Shown piece by piece: positions 22,401 to 33,868 of a stretch of 64,000 nucleotides of DNA (positions are counted from its first letter, which is position 1; each line of letters begins with the position of its first letter). This stretch comes from Tomocerus qinae. Lineage: Eukaryota; Arthropoda; Collembola; Entomobryomorpha; Tomoceridae. A model generated the notes under the pieces. The model made no database searches. It was not told the origin of the DNA and was given only the letters and a program-made list of their open reading frames with translations. The translations under genes were made by a program, and so were the position numbers. Location: the NCBI GenBank assembly GCA_020055645.1, contig CM034546.1, forward strand, positions 29,822,001 through 29,886,000. The letters are read 5' to 3'.

Positions 22401-22767
22401 TGTCTTTAGAAAGTCGATCTTTCAACTCTTCAACTAACAGTTTGTCTATGAATTTTCTTTTGAGAAGAGATTCGATTAGCTGCTTCTTCTCTGGCCACCA
22501 CTTTTGATTAATTTTTGGGTGCAAGTGAGGTACAACTGGTTCCAATCGAAATCTTGATTTAGGAATAAAGTGACCATCGTTGCTTCCCTGTCCCTGACGT
22601 TTATGATCCACTAACCTTTCCTTTTTTCTTTCAATTTCTTGGGCACAATGCTCATTGTTTGTGTTTTGTAGTATTTTGAGAACTATAGGTCTGATTCCAA
22701 GCCAGTTTTTCTTTTGCAATGTAGACCACAGTTTGGTGTTTTTTCTCGTTGAAGTACTTTCGGCGTC
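19477..22767 (-). CDS. CARD-NB-ARC-TPR-LRR-like protein (NLR/Apaf type), main exon
   Basis: The main exon of a 1136-aa STAND ATPase, likely cytosolic, that would oligomerise on sensing a ligand and recruit CARD partners. It opens at a splice acceptor (TTATTTACAG/GAC, 22768/22767) in phase 0 with the CARD exon at 33875-33994. In full-protein numbering: second half of the CARD to about 90 (RKNTKLWSTLQKKNWLGI, NEHCAQEIE); P-loop GMGGVGKT 180-187; Walker B LWIYDNAEN with D257; sensor-type CIITSRSR 281-288; GNLPLAL 340-346; a winged-helix VHRLLQ 466-471 in place of MHD; two helical repeats at about 529-581 and 664-718 sharing SVQLA, ELKT(K/Q)T and LDxL; then leucine-rich segments at about 800-1070. 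The exon is intact. Ligand and output are unknown. The first in-frame TTG (22719) and Met (residue 165) would both cut the CARD. Confidence 0.88.
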   Translation of the reverse strand, partial: DAESTSTRKNTKLWSTLQKKNWLGIRPIVLKILQNTNNEHCAQEIERKKERLVDHKRQGQGSNDGHFIPKSRFRLEPVVPHLHPKINQKWWPEKKQLIESLLKRKFIDKLLVEELKDRLSKDKNKMLVICESLAASKYSGMGGVGKTLTAKWYANTYEKEYDHIIWIDCGEGSLLSSFEVLARDLDIPNRKEFVKVQDYSRKCFDALSGFKCLWIYDNAENYKGKDGINNVLPKERGHFYCIITSRSREWGTEKIGFGKISDLELDIFSGEEGLKFLKSTLLESIERPDYLLKDLCRQLGNLPLALQLAVAALNGGKIDLKSYLEKNKFEKVINVEFDDYEKTINKNVEIALELLLKENCGKEAQEILLFFGYIRPDDVEVEFFMAVLNLKNEEKLKGAIKVIKKYSLVAIKKVQIKDKIKITLSVHRLLQQVIRYNGRETERETLRKILGCEGFIDYKLIPFTKYADEELRKEFPKVKAELLDQEQLRELIWKERFEESVQLATFIDGELKTKTTKFNHAVCLHKNGQEDGCLDLLNKLNLETRIDPIKEEMAKTLKKMLEYLKTFGEKRINVEIDLKLMDLKDKPTKKEIGDPIFYLYLLSCRINEASTIGLKIADETHLIKILRGVLRQRRFDESVQLAKIISEELKTQTSKFNLAICLATNEQLEESLDILKVLEKEEMEQTGVYRRVFEEMGMLGLEVELCRELIWGHLLITYWKMNSRENAKKLLESRRRFLIIDSEDSLGTLIRLVHSDLIKSNYSLVKSWNSSTIELERGSSKIELEKCSLDLSSFDRLSPEELELKRVSFYRNGREVEEANLNEFCDFHKINKLKIADVSIELSDEISIEYLYLFRVKVLNWKEARWNIQRLEMKYIPFMEKTEMKVKEMDFRHSSLDTSCLLSTIEKLHLEGAEVVCNEPIDLPNLKYLTLEKMSDSFLLSSFRSANLKHIHFDRVEKVNVDQIPKSLTHIKFRNSNMIVVGGVRRVNKLILCAFSFKEVEGLLGHFQTDELVVESIFTPKELIELTKKKIKRIAVRISWYKEAVYREKEEAEDDDFSVISSHVDRQANYYLLEGGRGRGMERKEFEELTEWRSFS

Positions 22768-22818
22768 CTGTAAATAATATTTAAAGAAGGAATTTACAAA
22801 CCTGAACGTTGTTTGTTT

Positions 22819-22844
22819 TTGGGACAGCGAAGTCCCTGTCCCAA
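22819..22844. repeat. Perfect 9-bp hairpin near the NLR intron acceptor
   Basis: TTGGGACAG (22819-22827) and CTGTCCCAA (22836-22844) are perfect complements around an 8-base loop. It lies about 50 bases upstream of the acceptor in the minus-strand transcript. A second imperfect palindrome (AAGGCCTAGAGGCCC) lies near 22880. It may belong to a small unrecognised element. Confidence 0.6.
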
Positions 22845-23099
22845 CAGTGCCCAGACAATCCAGGTGTACGTTACATTAAGGCCTAGAGGCCCGTTCTACG
22901 GATGTCTAACTGTTGCTAAATACTGTCCACTCTGGCACCAGATATGAAACTTTGAACTGCACACTTGTTTAAAGTGGTGCGCATATTGTCCTATTCGGCA
23001 ACGCTGCGTGTGGGAGCAGTTTTATACTGCTCTGCAATAACAAAATTTGGAAATTAAAATACAGCAACTAAAACTGTTACAATTTTGTTCTAATTAGTT

Positions 23100-26000
23100 T
23101 GTTTTGATTCCTAAGTTATTAATACACAGTGAATCAGTCAAAAATCGAAAGTAAGCTTTTTAGTGATCTGGATTTACAAGATTATGTCTGGGCAGAAATC
23201 AGAAAGTCTTTCAAGTCAATCTCGGCACAGGAATACATTCAGCATGGCACTCTCTTATACAAGGAATGATGTTGGAGGAATGTCACAACACTGCAGAATG
23301 ATCTGACCGCGGCTTCTAAATCTGATGACGTAGACAACTCTTTGGATGGAAAATATTTTTGACTATTGGCTTACCTGACGAAATTTTGGATGACCGACCA
23401 CATATTGAACTTTAAACCGCAACGGAGGTGACGATCATGGCCATGATCTAGCCTCCTGGCGTGTATGTAACTTTTACATAACTTTACTAAATATTTCGAT
23501 TTCACTCAAAATCAAATTAAAAATTCTGATGACAAAATCTTCTCTGCATCAAGCTGCATTTTCAATCATTTAAATCCACTTTACTGACCAACAATTTTTG
23601 AATATTTCATGACCAATGATGCTGCTAGAATGGATGGATATCTCTGGTCTGCCTCTAATATCCTAGATTCTGATGAATCTAAATCAACCTGACATCTGAC
23701 TGACACACTCAATATAGCAAACACGAAGAAATCCCGGACCTGTGCTGACCCGGACTGTACTGCTGGAAAGAAAATCGGAGCAAGACAATTTAAACTTCAG
23801 TGCAACAGCTGTGGCAAAATATATCATCGTATTTGTCAAGTCACAGTCGGTATAAGTGAATTTAAGGCTTTAGAAAAAATCTGGAGATGTAAGCTCTGTT
23901 TAGTTATTTATGACAAAAAATGCGTATCGTGCAATAATACTCTACCAAATAGCAATATATGCAATCAGTGCATGGTCTTGCCATTTAATATTGATGAGGC
24001 TGATATGGCAAAACTATCCAATGATACTTATTCGTGTTTTCAAGAAAATGAGAATTTTTTAACCACTAATAGTAACTTTAAAATCCCAATTCCGCAATTT
24101 AAGAAGGGATTTAGAGCAGCTCATCTCAACATTAATTCTATTAGAAACAAATTTTTTGATGTCGAGCTTTTTTTGTATCAGAATAAGATTGAATTTTTTG
24201 CAATAACTGAGTCTAAGTGAAATAATCTAGACCTTGATAAAACTTGCTATTCAAAATTATAATATGATACGAATTGATAGACAACACAATGATGGGGGAG
24301 GCACAATAATTTATACTAAAAGCAATATTACATGTAAGCAGATCGAATATGATGTTAATTCACATATTGATTTGGAAATTCACATATTATATAATTCACA
24401 TAAGTTAAGTCTAAAAATAAGAAACCTCTCCATATTGTTGTTGTTTATAATCCACCCCATATACCTGGTAGTGTCTTTATTGACACTTTAAAAACACTGT
24501 CATCAAATCAGGTATTCCAAAGCAATGTAATAATACTTGGTGATCTCAATATTAATCTCCTGAATGATGATTCTATTATGCGTAATTTAATTAACACAAC
24601 GAAATCCTTTAACTTTACCCAACTGGTCAATCAACCAACTAGAGTAACTTATCAGACTAGTACTTTGATTGATCATATTTATACTAATATTGATGTATCT
24701 AAAACAAATATTGATGTATTCTCACTGACTAATTCAGGTGCGTTATGGTTACCCTACACAAACCTGATGTTAAATTCATCTCAGAAAGAATACAGTATCG
24801 CAATTATAACAAAGTTAACTGGAATGATTTAAATCTTGAAGTTAGTAAGCTGAATTGGAGCACGCTATCAGACTTGGAAGTACACGAGCAACTAGATTTC
24901 TTTACATATGAAATTCAAAAGCTGGTTGATCAATACATTCCACTACGTACTGGTTATACTAAAGTCTTTTTATCACCATGGCTCAATGAAACGCATGCTC
25001 CAGGTTTAAGAGCCATGATTTATGAGAAACAACAGGTAAAAAACAAGCTTGAACAAACACTTTAGTCCAGAATTACAAATTAAGTTCAAAAGATTGAAAT
25101 ATCGTGTTTCTAAAGAATTAGCACAGGCAAAGAAAGATTATTTTATCAAGGAGCTGACTGATAACAAAGATTCATGTAGTATATGGCACAAATTGAATAT
25201 ACTTTTTTGTAATAATCGTAAACAATCAAATTGCATTGAATCTCTCAATATTAATGATTGTATAATTGAGAACAATGCTTCTATATGTGAAACTCTAGCT
25301 GATACTTTAATGGTAAACAGTAAAAGTGATTTTTAGGTAGATGAATTGAATTTTGAATTTTAAAATACTAGGCGATATTTCTAACTATACTTTAATTGAT
25401 AAGGACAATCTGTCCACTAAGTTACCTTTAACTATTACAAAGGAGGATTTAGTCCGAGCTGCAAATAAAGTTAAGTTTAAAGTTGCTGATAAGAATGTAG
25501 AGATACCTGTTCAGGTTTTCAAGGGTTGTATGACATCTATTATTGATAACTTATCATTTTCAATAATGTTCTTAATTCTGGAACTTTGCCTAACTTATGT
25601 ACCATTATACAAAAATAAAGGTTGCAAATCAGACCCCTCATCCTATCGTCCTATAAGTAACTTGCCACTGCTAAGTAAATGGTTTGAGGTGATACTTAAA
25701 ACAAATATTTCTACTTGTGTAGAAGACAATAACTTACTGACTGACGAGCAACATGGTTTTAGACCAGGGAGATCTTGTATAACTGCGCTCACTACACTAA
25801 CTCAGCACTTATACTCAGAGCTGGACAAACCCAAAATGAAAGTGGGGGCCCTTTACATCGACCTCAAACATCCTTTTGACCACGTGGTCCAGGATAATTT
25901 AACTGAAATGTTGACTAACTATTATAAATTCTCTCCCACATACAGTAATTTCTTCAAAAATTATTTTTCGAATCGAAAATTCGTGGTAGTGAACGGAAAC

Positions 26001-27345
26001 TACACTTCTCAACCATTTGCGTATGGGCGCGGGGTCACACAGGGGTCAGTACTTGGGCCTCTATTATTGTATAACCTATATTTTTTATAACCTATATATT
26101 TAACCTACATTATTTCTGTCAAATTAACTAGCATAGTTATTTTCCATGTAATGTTTGCAGATGACCTGGTATTGGTCTATGCTAACGAAAATGCACTAGA
26201 AATCACTAATAGGTTAGATAACTATCTCAAAAGCCTTAACAAATGGTGCTGTTCAATTGGATTACAATTAAACTATGGCAAAACCAAATTTATGATTTTT
26301 ACAAAAACTAACACGTGACAACCTCACTCTTATTTGTAATGGACACGATCTAGAGCGAGTTTTTGTATTTAAGTATCTGGGCGTACAATTGGACTCCAAA
26401 TTAAACTACAATGTCCATTTCAACTATGTTGAAAAGAGATACTCATCAGCGCTAGGTGCACTAAATAGAGTCAGAAGACAAGTCCCTTTTAAAATATATG
26501 CAATGCTTGTACCTACGTGCTGCCCTTTTCTGACTATGCCATATCTATTTGGGGCCCTAATAAATTAAATCAAATGGGTACTATTCAAAATAAAATAAAC
26601 AGGGCTCTATGTATCTATCAGTATCCTAAATTACGAAAATATTATAATAAATATTTTTGGTCGAATTCTAGTAATGAAAATAATCTTAAAGTTAAGCAAT
26701 GTAAATTAGATCATCAAAAAGTGAATTACTATATGTTACTTGAAAGAGGTAATCTTTTAACTGTACAAGAAAGATTACTATATGTTACAATGATAAGTTT
26801 GTATAAGATATTAATATATGGTACTAAAATTATTTCAATTAATTATTATTATTGTAATGATAAAGATTTTGTATCAACAAGACGCACAAGGCAATCCAAT
26901 GATCTACCAGTTATTTATCATCATACAGCTGCTTTTGCAAAAAGTCCTGTATTTTATGCCAGTAATTCTTGGAACTCCCTTAGTCATGTGCTGAAAGCTA
27001 AAAATTTGTCTGTCTGTAATTTTGCAATTCTGCTAAACCAATATATACTTCTATTACGTAAAGATGACTATGTATACTAGCGCTAATATAATTTTAAGTA
27101 CACTTCTATCTACTAGATGTTACTAACTTTAATTTATAGAATACTTATGTGTTTTAACACATTAATCTTATGTTTGTATGTATAAATTGACTATCGAACT
27201 TTATCTGGGTACGAATCGGCTTTGATTGTGGGAGTAAGGTGACGATACTGGCTTGCCTTCAGTGCTGACTGTTGTTAAAACATTTCTTCTTGTAAGATTT
27301 GAACTTTTTGGCACTCAAATAAATACGAATATGAATGAATAACTT
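23100..27345 (+). mobile_element. Decayed LINE with PHD-type finger, endonuclease and RT
   Basis: A nearly full-length but broken non-LTR retrotransposon in the NLR intron, in the orientation opposite to the host gene. Coding similarity begins by about 23736 and runs to 27080. The 3' end is CTCAAATAAATACGAATATG followed by AATGAATAA at about 27318-27343. The upstream limit near 23100 is approximate, because no target duplication could be recognised. Confidence 0.8.
23736..27080 (+). pseudogene. LINE PHD-finger/endonuclease/reverse transcriptase remnants
   Basis: Domain order is readable across several frames. A PHD-like zinc finger at 23736-23960 has Cys-Cys, then CNSCGKIYHRIC, then WRCKLC. 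The endonuclease start follows at about 24105 (FRAAHLNINSIRNKF, FFAITESK). Reverse transcriptase segments include DPSSYRPISNLPLL (about 25635), EQHGFRPGRSC (about 25750), a damaged palm motif LYIDLKHPFDHV (about 25853), GVTQGSVLGPLL (about 26030) and the catalytic FADDLVLVYA at about 26155. A C-terminal part ends at 27080. At least six frameshifts or stops separate these blocks. A PHD finger ahead of the endonuclease is known in CR1-like LINEs. Confidence 0.82.
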
Positions 27346-27388
27346 CTTATTTCATGCTACTGTAAAATCCGAATTAATTCGCCCCGTT

Positions 27389-27421
27389 CAAAATAGTTGA
27401 GCCCCTCCGGGTCAACTATTA
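27389..27421. repeat. 9-bp hairpin around CCCCTCCGGG
   Basis: AATAGTTGA and TCAACTATT are perfect complements separated by an 11-base GC-rich loop. The surrounding AT-rich sequence shows no gene. It could be the end of a small element or a terminator-like fold; nothing else supports a function. Confidence 0.5.
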
Positions 27422-27956
27422 TATTTTCACGATAACAAGTTCATTTAATAATTGTTGACCATTAAAATACAATTCTCATTCGTAAAAGGAATATATTTTA
27501 CCTAAAAGAAATTCCACACACAAAGTAGCAACACAATTATTAAGCATCGGTTTGTAACCGATAGCTTTATGCGATCACCCCTGCAGTCTGTCTGTCTGTC
27601 TGTGTATGGCATCAATAACTTCTGAACGGATTGAGATAATCAAATGAAACTTTCATTATATGTTTTCGAGACGATAACAAGATTGAAGTTCGAGAATGAC
27701 GTTGACATGATGTTTGACCTCGGAGTAATTGATTGTTTTCTTCTTCATCACTAGTATAAGAAGCCTAAAGCCACTTTGCATATCATTGGAGCGTATTGAA
27801 AGTTGCTGTCACCAATCTCAAACCCGGGAAAGACTTTACGAGTCATAATAAACTTTGCAATTGTGGTTGTTGACTCTATCATGGGAATCATTTTCATTTT
27901 GTAATTTTCGTAAAGACTGGGATCAAACACGATGATTTCCCGGAGACATGATGATT

Positions 27957-28318
27957 TCATTCGATGTTGTATCTCTATTCACTAAAGTCCCAATTAAAGA
28001 TATACATCATTCCCTGTAATGATTGTCAACTTTGCTACATTGGAGAAACTGAAAGAGACTACAAGATTAGGTTAAAAGAACATTTAGTGGACATAAAGCA
28101 TATGCGTGTAGAAACATCAGCAGTTGCATTACATGTTGCAGAGAATCCTTCACACAGGATAGATACAAAAAATTCGAAAATTCTTGAAAAACAACCAAGA
28201 TACCAACAAAGGAAATAGAAAGAGGGCCTGTACATTCAAAATTGCAAAACCAGTATGAATTGAGATACAGGATTAAAAATCAACAAAATTTGGTCATCTC
28301 TTCTATCCCCATACTTCA
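27957..28318 (+). pseudogene. Penelope-like element relic: RT motif joined to GIY-YIG domain
   Basis: Positions 27957-27995 encode SFDVVSLFTKVPI, the characteristic palm motif of Penelope-like reverse transcriptases. Within 20 bases the sequence jumps, in another frame, to a GIY-YIG endonuclease domain (27998-28215): YIIPCNDCQLCYIGET, then an R..EH stretch, then SAVALHVAENPSHRID. The rest of the reverse transcriptase is missing, so this is an internally deleted copy. A weak continuation (EIERGPVHSKLQNQYE) runs on to about 28315. Confidence 0.8.
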
Positions 28319-28450
28319 ACTAACATAATATTTCCAGTAGCAACGTGACCAACATCGGAATAACAATATTATTATTTACAACGTAATCAAACTGAACAAT
28401 AAGTTCATCTGTCACGTTTATTCATAATATGAGGTTTTAATTTTTTGAAA

Positions 28451-28510
28451 GATAATTGTCCTGATGAAGGCAACGGAGAGTTGTCGAAAGCTTGACCATT
28501 AGTTGAATAA
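28451..28510 (+). ncRNA. Candidate hammerhead ribozyme of a Penelope-like element
   Basis: CTGATGA (28461-28467) is followed by a hairpin GGCAAC/GTTGTC (28469-28474/28480-28485) and then GAAA (28486-28489), the invariant order of a hammerhead core. AGCT/T follows, a palindromic minimal stem III of the type reported in Penelope-like elements. TAATTGTC before the core and GACCATTA after it can pair with one mismatch as stem I. One extra A sits between the core and stem II, which may weaken it. The position about 200 bases downstream of the GIY-YIG relic supports the reading. Confidence 0.45.
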
Positions 28511-28813
28511 ACATTCAAAAATGTTATCCTCGAGAGTCTTAAACTTTAATCCATTAACTGGGAAAGGGTACCTTTTATCATAGTAAATCAATATTTGTAT
28601 TATATGGACCTGTAATAAGTTTTGTGCCATTCGTCATTTCAACTTAATTATTGTGCTGTGATGACACTCGCACCGGGTAATAGTTTTCGTTAGTCACAGT
28701 AATTCAATATTATCATATTTTCAATTTCAACACATTACGAGTCATAATAAACTATGCAATTGTGGTTGTTGGCTCTATCATGAGAATCATTTCCATTTTG
28801 TAATTTTCGTAAA

Positions 28814-30360
28814 GTAAGGAATACGAGAGGGTACTTTTTGTCGTTTATCATTGTGAATCATCAGTGTTGTACAGTTGACCACCTTTTTGCATTTTGACCG
28901 GGCCATTGGTCAAAATGGACAAAATATCAGTATACAGTTACTTAGGCTAGCAAAGCATATTTAAAATATTTAGAGAATGAAATATCGTCTAAAACCTATG
29001 AATCACTATTCTACTGACATCAGACTACATAGTGACACTCTCTAATCATTTTTAACTGCAATCTTTAGAGAGTTATATTCGTTGTTTACTGGTGCAGTAA
29101 AAGCTACCTTGGCGTCTCAAGTAACCCCAATAAGGCATTTTGTCCATTTTGACCATTTTGATCACTTTTTGAGGCCGGGGGACCCGGGCCCCCCCTAAGC
29201 TTCCAGAAAAAGGCGATTTTTTTGTCAAAAAAGGTTAAAAGTCCAAAAAATTTTCATGTGCCCCCTCTAGGTCAAATTCCTGGATACGTGCTTGTTTTTC
29301 TGTATTGTCAGAGTAAATTTCTATGCCTCGATGTACTTTTAAACAGGAAGTCATAGATACTCCCCCGTCACCTTTACTTGACCTTTATTAATGAATTTCT
29401 CTGTATTTTGAAAATACCTGAACCTTAATATTAACGTTTTCAATTTCTGCATTGAAAATTTAAGTCTGCAGGTATATTGAATTGTACTACTGTTTGTCGA
29501 TTCTCTTCTCGCAAGAATTATGTTAATGTTGGGGATAACACTACCATCTTTATTTTTTAATTCTCGTAAATGAATACCATTTGTCACTGTGATTCAATAC
29601 TAATGTATTTTCCATTACTACACTGAAACAGTTGAGTTTGTGGAGGTAACCTATTGAAATATCATGTAGGTACTGCGCAAAGATCATTTTTATTTTCTTT
29701 TACCGATGCTTATTGACAGCGTTTATCACGGTTTATTTAATGTACCCCGTAGTATAATAATACGGTGAAAAACTAAAAAGACTACACTAAATTGATTCTA
29801 CATTTTTTCGTTTCAGACGATTTGGAGTTGATTCGGGGCTTGATTTGAGGGTGGTGATTTTTTGGGTACATAACGAACTAACCTAACCTAACATAATTAT
29901 TATTAGGTTACCTCCCAAACCACCATCTATTGAAACGTAAATATATGCAATAAAGCGTCTTAGCTTTTCTAGTGGACTTTTTGTAAAAAACTTTAAAAAA
30001 GCTTTGAACCCCGTTGGCGCTACTCTAACCTTAGAAAAGAATAGTCCAAGAAAACGGAAAGCGTAACCAAGGACGTATTGAGGGATGGGCTTTACGGCTG
30101 AAGCCCCTCCACCCCCCCGAAATCCAAAAAAAGGGGATTTTTTTCTTAAAATAGCAAAAAAATTCGCCCTCCGCGCAATTATTTGCAATTTTTACGCCAT
30201 TTTTGATTCATTTCCGTCAAAAAATGCCAAAAATTTTCGCATATACTTAAAATTTTTATTGGCAATGTTAGCCCCCTCCGAAAATCAGTTCTGTATACGT
30301 GCTTGAGCGTAACTGCCACTACGTTTTCTTCAAACGACATAATGGAGATATAGACTATTA
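28814..30360. other. Gene-free interval with C-rich dispersed repeats
   Basis: Two copies of a repeat with runs of C, GGGCTTTACGG and TTTTTTTCTTAAAATAG blocks are present. One partial copy lies at about 29150-29300; a fuller one at 30070-30305 ends CAGTTCTGTATACGTGC. Related copies are at 61425-61660, 58770-58995 (reading the same way) and in the hAT at 41060-41225. GACC/GGTC-rich short inverted repeats lie at 28875-28925. No gene is seen. Confidence 0.55.
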
Positions 30361-30941
30361 CGTCCCTTAAGGATCGAAAAAGCCTGTATCCACTTTCAGA
30401 TTGGTGGACGAATAAGCCTAAATCCATTTTTTGTTTGGTGGACGAATAAGCCAATATCCAATTTTCGGTTGGTGCTGGAAATAGCTTCTATTCTCTTGCA
30501 GCTTTGCTTGTAAAGTTATAGGGGCGTATTGATACATAGTTAATATGGGTGGGGGAAATATTGAAATTTTATTCTTCCTTCCAGCCAGTTCAGTTTTATC
30601 CAATATCAAAATACGAATTTGTGTCATTAAAAGTTTTGTTTTTGTCTTATTGTGTAATTAATTAGCTAAAATTTTGTAATGCTTGTGTACACTCTAGCAT
30701 GACAAATTTCAAGTATCAACATAAAAATAATAAATACTTCATTTCGTCAACTTGTTTATTCTTACTGTGCCCTGACAACTTTACGTAAGGCTGTTAGATG
30801 ACAGAGGCTATTTCCTGCACCAAACGAAAATTGAATTTTAGAGGCTCATTCGTCCACCAAACAAAAAATGGATTTAGGCGTATTCGTCCACCAAACAAAA
30901 AATGGATGTAGGCTTATTCGTCCACCAATCTGAAAGTGGAT
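30361..30941. mobile_element. Inverted-repeat element with 34-bp tandem arms, copy 1 (truncated)
   Basis: It starts CGTCCCTTAAGGATCG. The arms are made of 34-bp units around TTTGGTGGACGAATAAGCC; the right arm carries the inverted form. The interior matches 61664-62300 in reverse orientation (GCAGCTTTGCTTGTAAAG, GGATAAAACT). The right end stops at AAAGTGGAT without the terminal AAGGGACG, so it is truncated. No coding capacity. Confidence 0.75.
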
Positions 30942-31092
30942 TACCGTTACTACGTTTACCAAACTCCATTTTTGAAATATCAAATATTAAAAATGTTTGG
31001 TGTCTGGAGTAGTAGTTACACGTCTCACATAATACAGCTTAGTTTTTAAAAACAGTTAAAAAAGCTTCCCGTTTTTCAATATCAAGCCCTAC

Positions 31093-31356
31093 ATGCTCCG
31101 TCAAATCTTTCTTCTTTTTAAATTTTTTATAATTTTTGCTTTTAAAGTTGAAAGTCAATCCTCTGATGTTAAAAGTGGATATGAGTATGCTTATAGTCAC
31201 TTAGGTAAAACCTATAACGCCGTGATAAAATCTGTGGCGCAAGAAGTCAATAAAGACAATAATACTATTCATTTGAACAGATTTTATTATTTACAGTGGA
31301 CCTATATAGAAGTTGCTTTTATTAAATTAAGAAGATTTAATTTGTCCAAGGCTTGA
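31093..31356 (+). CDS. Small putative secreted protein, unrecognised
   Basis: An 87-codon reading frame starting at ATG 31093, not recognised. The first ~21 residues (MLRQIFLLFKFFIIFAF...) look like a signal peptide with a cut near VESQ. The remainder has no cysteine pattern or repeat and contains GYEYAYSHLGKTYNAV. It lies in the NLR intron on the opposite strand, between transposon copies. No promoter or splice context stands out. It may be a real small gene, the first exon of something lost, or a chance open frame in AT-rich DNA. Confidence 0.22.
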   Translation: MLRQIFLLFKFFIIFAFKVESQSSDVKSGYEYAYSHLGKTYNAVIKSVAQEVNKDNNTIHLNRFYYLQWTYIEVAFIKLRRFNLSKA

Positions 31357-33868
31357 TTCTTTTTGAATGTATTAGCTTTGGCCGTAATTAACAAAATTTT
31401 TCATATTCAAAAATAGGAAGACAACCTACACTTATATCATTCATTTATTCACTCTTTAATTTAAAAAAAGCATGAGTTGAAGAATCTTAAATCATAAGTT
31501 TGATTATAAGGCTAGAGGTAATGAAGGCGGGATGATTTTGCACAAACCTATTATGACGTCATAAGCCCCTACCTAAAACAAGTTGGGCGTTGGAAAATTT
31601 GATATTTACGCTACCAAAACAGCGTGTTGATTACATTTTGTGTTTGTGTAGTTAAAACAAGATGATTAGGAAAAAGAATGGCAACTATCATTATTGATTA
31701 GGTAAAAAAAATAGCTGGTGACCAAAAATGGTCTCTTTGACCTATTGCAGAATTGATCTAATTGGCAAGTATTATTCCATCTGCAACCATTCTTGAGGAG
31801 ATAGGAATAATTGGAGAAACTCTATTTAACTGGACTTTTTCGTTATTATTTATAAAGTGTATAATAATGTTTCACTCACAACTTATCAGAAATTGTGAGC
31901 GTGAGTTAATTGTTTCACGCCAAACTAAGTTTCTGAGGCTTCCTCATTCAATGCTTGCAAGCAAGGTTTACTAGGGCATGTTGCTTTACATGTAGTCAAC
32001 TACGTGACTGAGTAACGGTTAACGAAACGCGTCAAGCATTTACCGCTGATAGTCTCAGGAAGGTTGCGTCGGCCTGTGCAAAATGCTTCATGACCTTAGA
32101 TTTTAGGTACATTAAAACAGCAACTTATAAACACTTTCTAGCCAATATCAACTTCAATCCTTAAAACAAATAATTTGAAAGAAAAAATTCATTTCTACAC
32201 AGGTCGGAAAAAATTTAACATTTAACAATATTTGGTCAAAAAGTCAAAGTGGACAGAAACAATCATTCCAGTAAAACATCTCGCAAACCGCTTTATAACG
32301 ATTGGAATGCAATTTTTAATGAAAACTCTTGGATGGACTGTCCCTAAAAGTATGCGCAAACATTCAAATCCCACAAAATAAAAACTTGAGTTTTAATAAC
32401 CGCTTAGCATCTAATCCTTATTTTTATTAGGTTATAGGTTAGAAAAGAAGCAAATATAGTGACGGGATCTAATACGTGACTATATGGCTGAAAAACAATC
32501 GTTCCAACCGCTGTATTATTCATTGGACTTTTGCGCACCCTTTGGTCCAGTCTACCCAAAATTGATTGATGATATGTATCGGGATATTTTTCGGAAAATG
32601 TCAAAATTCATATCCTGGCTACATTGGTAGACAAAAATACAACGGAGCATACCGCAGAGAGTAGGAGATACGTACTTTATACCCGCAACACAAGTGTGCT
32701 TAGAATGGACAAAGACAATAAGACAATGGACAAAGACATGGATTTTTGTTTAGTTTTTAATGCTTCAACACGTAGGCCAAATAACCTAATGCATGGCTCA
32801 AGAAAGGGGAATTATTTCTGCACTTAATATACAAAAAATCTCAAGGTTATTTGGTCATGGGTTTCAATCCATACCAACGTATAAGGAGACAGTGATTAAA
32901 ATATTAATGCATAAGCTTACTTGCTCGAACTTTGGAATTTAAAATAAAAAAGCTGTAGAATCGAATGCGTACACAAATAGCTAAGCAACAACAAAATCCA
33001 GACTGTGCCTGGAATTCCAATCCTATATTACTTCTACCTTGAGTCAAACCACTATTGTCATTTAGATTTTTTTCTGCCAACTCTAAATTTTCTAAAAGGT
33101 ATTCATTTTCTTTTTTATGTAGTCTGGTATTTTCATAATTTTTAATCCATTTCAGGAGAACCTTTTTGAATCAGGACATGGCATTTTCAATATTATAATT
33201 TACAGTATTTGTTTATTAATTGTACTTTATTAGGTAATTTGCATGAAAAGACGAATTTATAATTACTAGTGACCCCCAGTACTGTTAGGCCCCCAGTACT
33301 GCTATTGGATTTTATACAAAAATTGAATCCCACAAAGAAATCTAGCGGTCAATAATTTTTTTATTAATGTTCAGGACCGCAGCCAGGAGGGGTGCCCCCC
33401 CTGGCTGAGGCCCTGTTAATGTTTAAGATAATGTACCCCAAAGCAGTTTACCCGAAGTTCAACACACGTAATGTGCCTATGTCGGGTGCCGTCCAAAGAA
33501 TTGGAATATTGTATTTCATTGGCGGTTGCGCATTGCTACAAAATGGCAACGTCCATGGCATAGAACATACATAGATAGATAGTTAGATACATACAACATA
33601 GGTACAATCATCATTATTTATATGATGATTGTAATTTCACCCGGCAGACTGGGACTGAATGTTTTTCATAGGGAAACATTCGAGGCAGGCTAACAGCCCT
33701 AAGGATTTGTCAATCGCTATGTATGCTTTCACTCTTTGTCTCCAAAACGGGTAGATAATTCTTCGAACTACGTTGCGTTAATTCAGCAACTCTATCGGAG
33801 GACCGGTTGTTCCACTAGACACCGAAGATTCGGTTTTGACTTAATTTATAATTTTAATAAATAAATGA
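31357..33868. other. Intron sequence without a recognisable gene
   Basis: This stretch has no supportable coding region. A dispersed-repeat fragment at 33365-33600 contains GGGGTGCCCCCCCTGG, then AATGTACCCCAAAGCAG (also at 40769), then a region rich in ATAGATAGATAG. Confidence 0.4.

Larger units (their letters stand above)
27838..28813. repeat. Pair of ~75-bp direct repeats flanking a Penelope relic
   Basis: ACGAGTCATAATAAACT, then CAATTGTGGTTGTTG, then GTAATTTTCGTAAAG occur at about 27838-27914 and again at about 28738-28813, with only a few substitutions. The Penelope relic and its hammerhead-like motif lie between them. Penelope-like elements often carry direct terminal repeats, so these may be the flanks of one shortened element; the match could also come from a target duplication or an independent repeat. 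Confidence 0.6.

Noticed and set aside
22719..22719. TTG at 22719 as start of the NB-ARC protein
   Set aside because: It is not an ATG, the frame is open upstream to an acceptor, and the residues before it belong to the CARD.
22768..22801. A 34-base intron just upstream of the NB-ARC exon (CAG/GTTTGT ... ACAG)
   Set aside because: Too short for efficient splicing in animals, and no ATG-led frame joins it. The distant CARD exon fits in phase and in fold.
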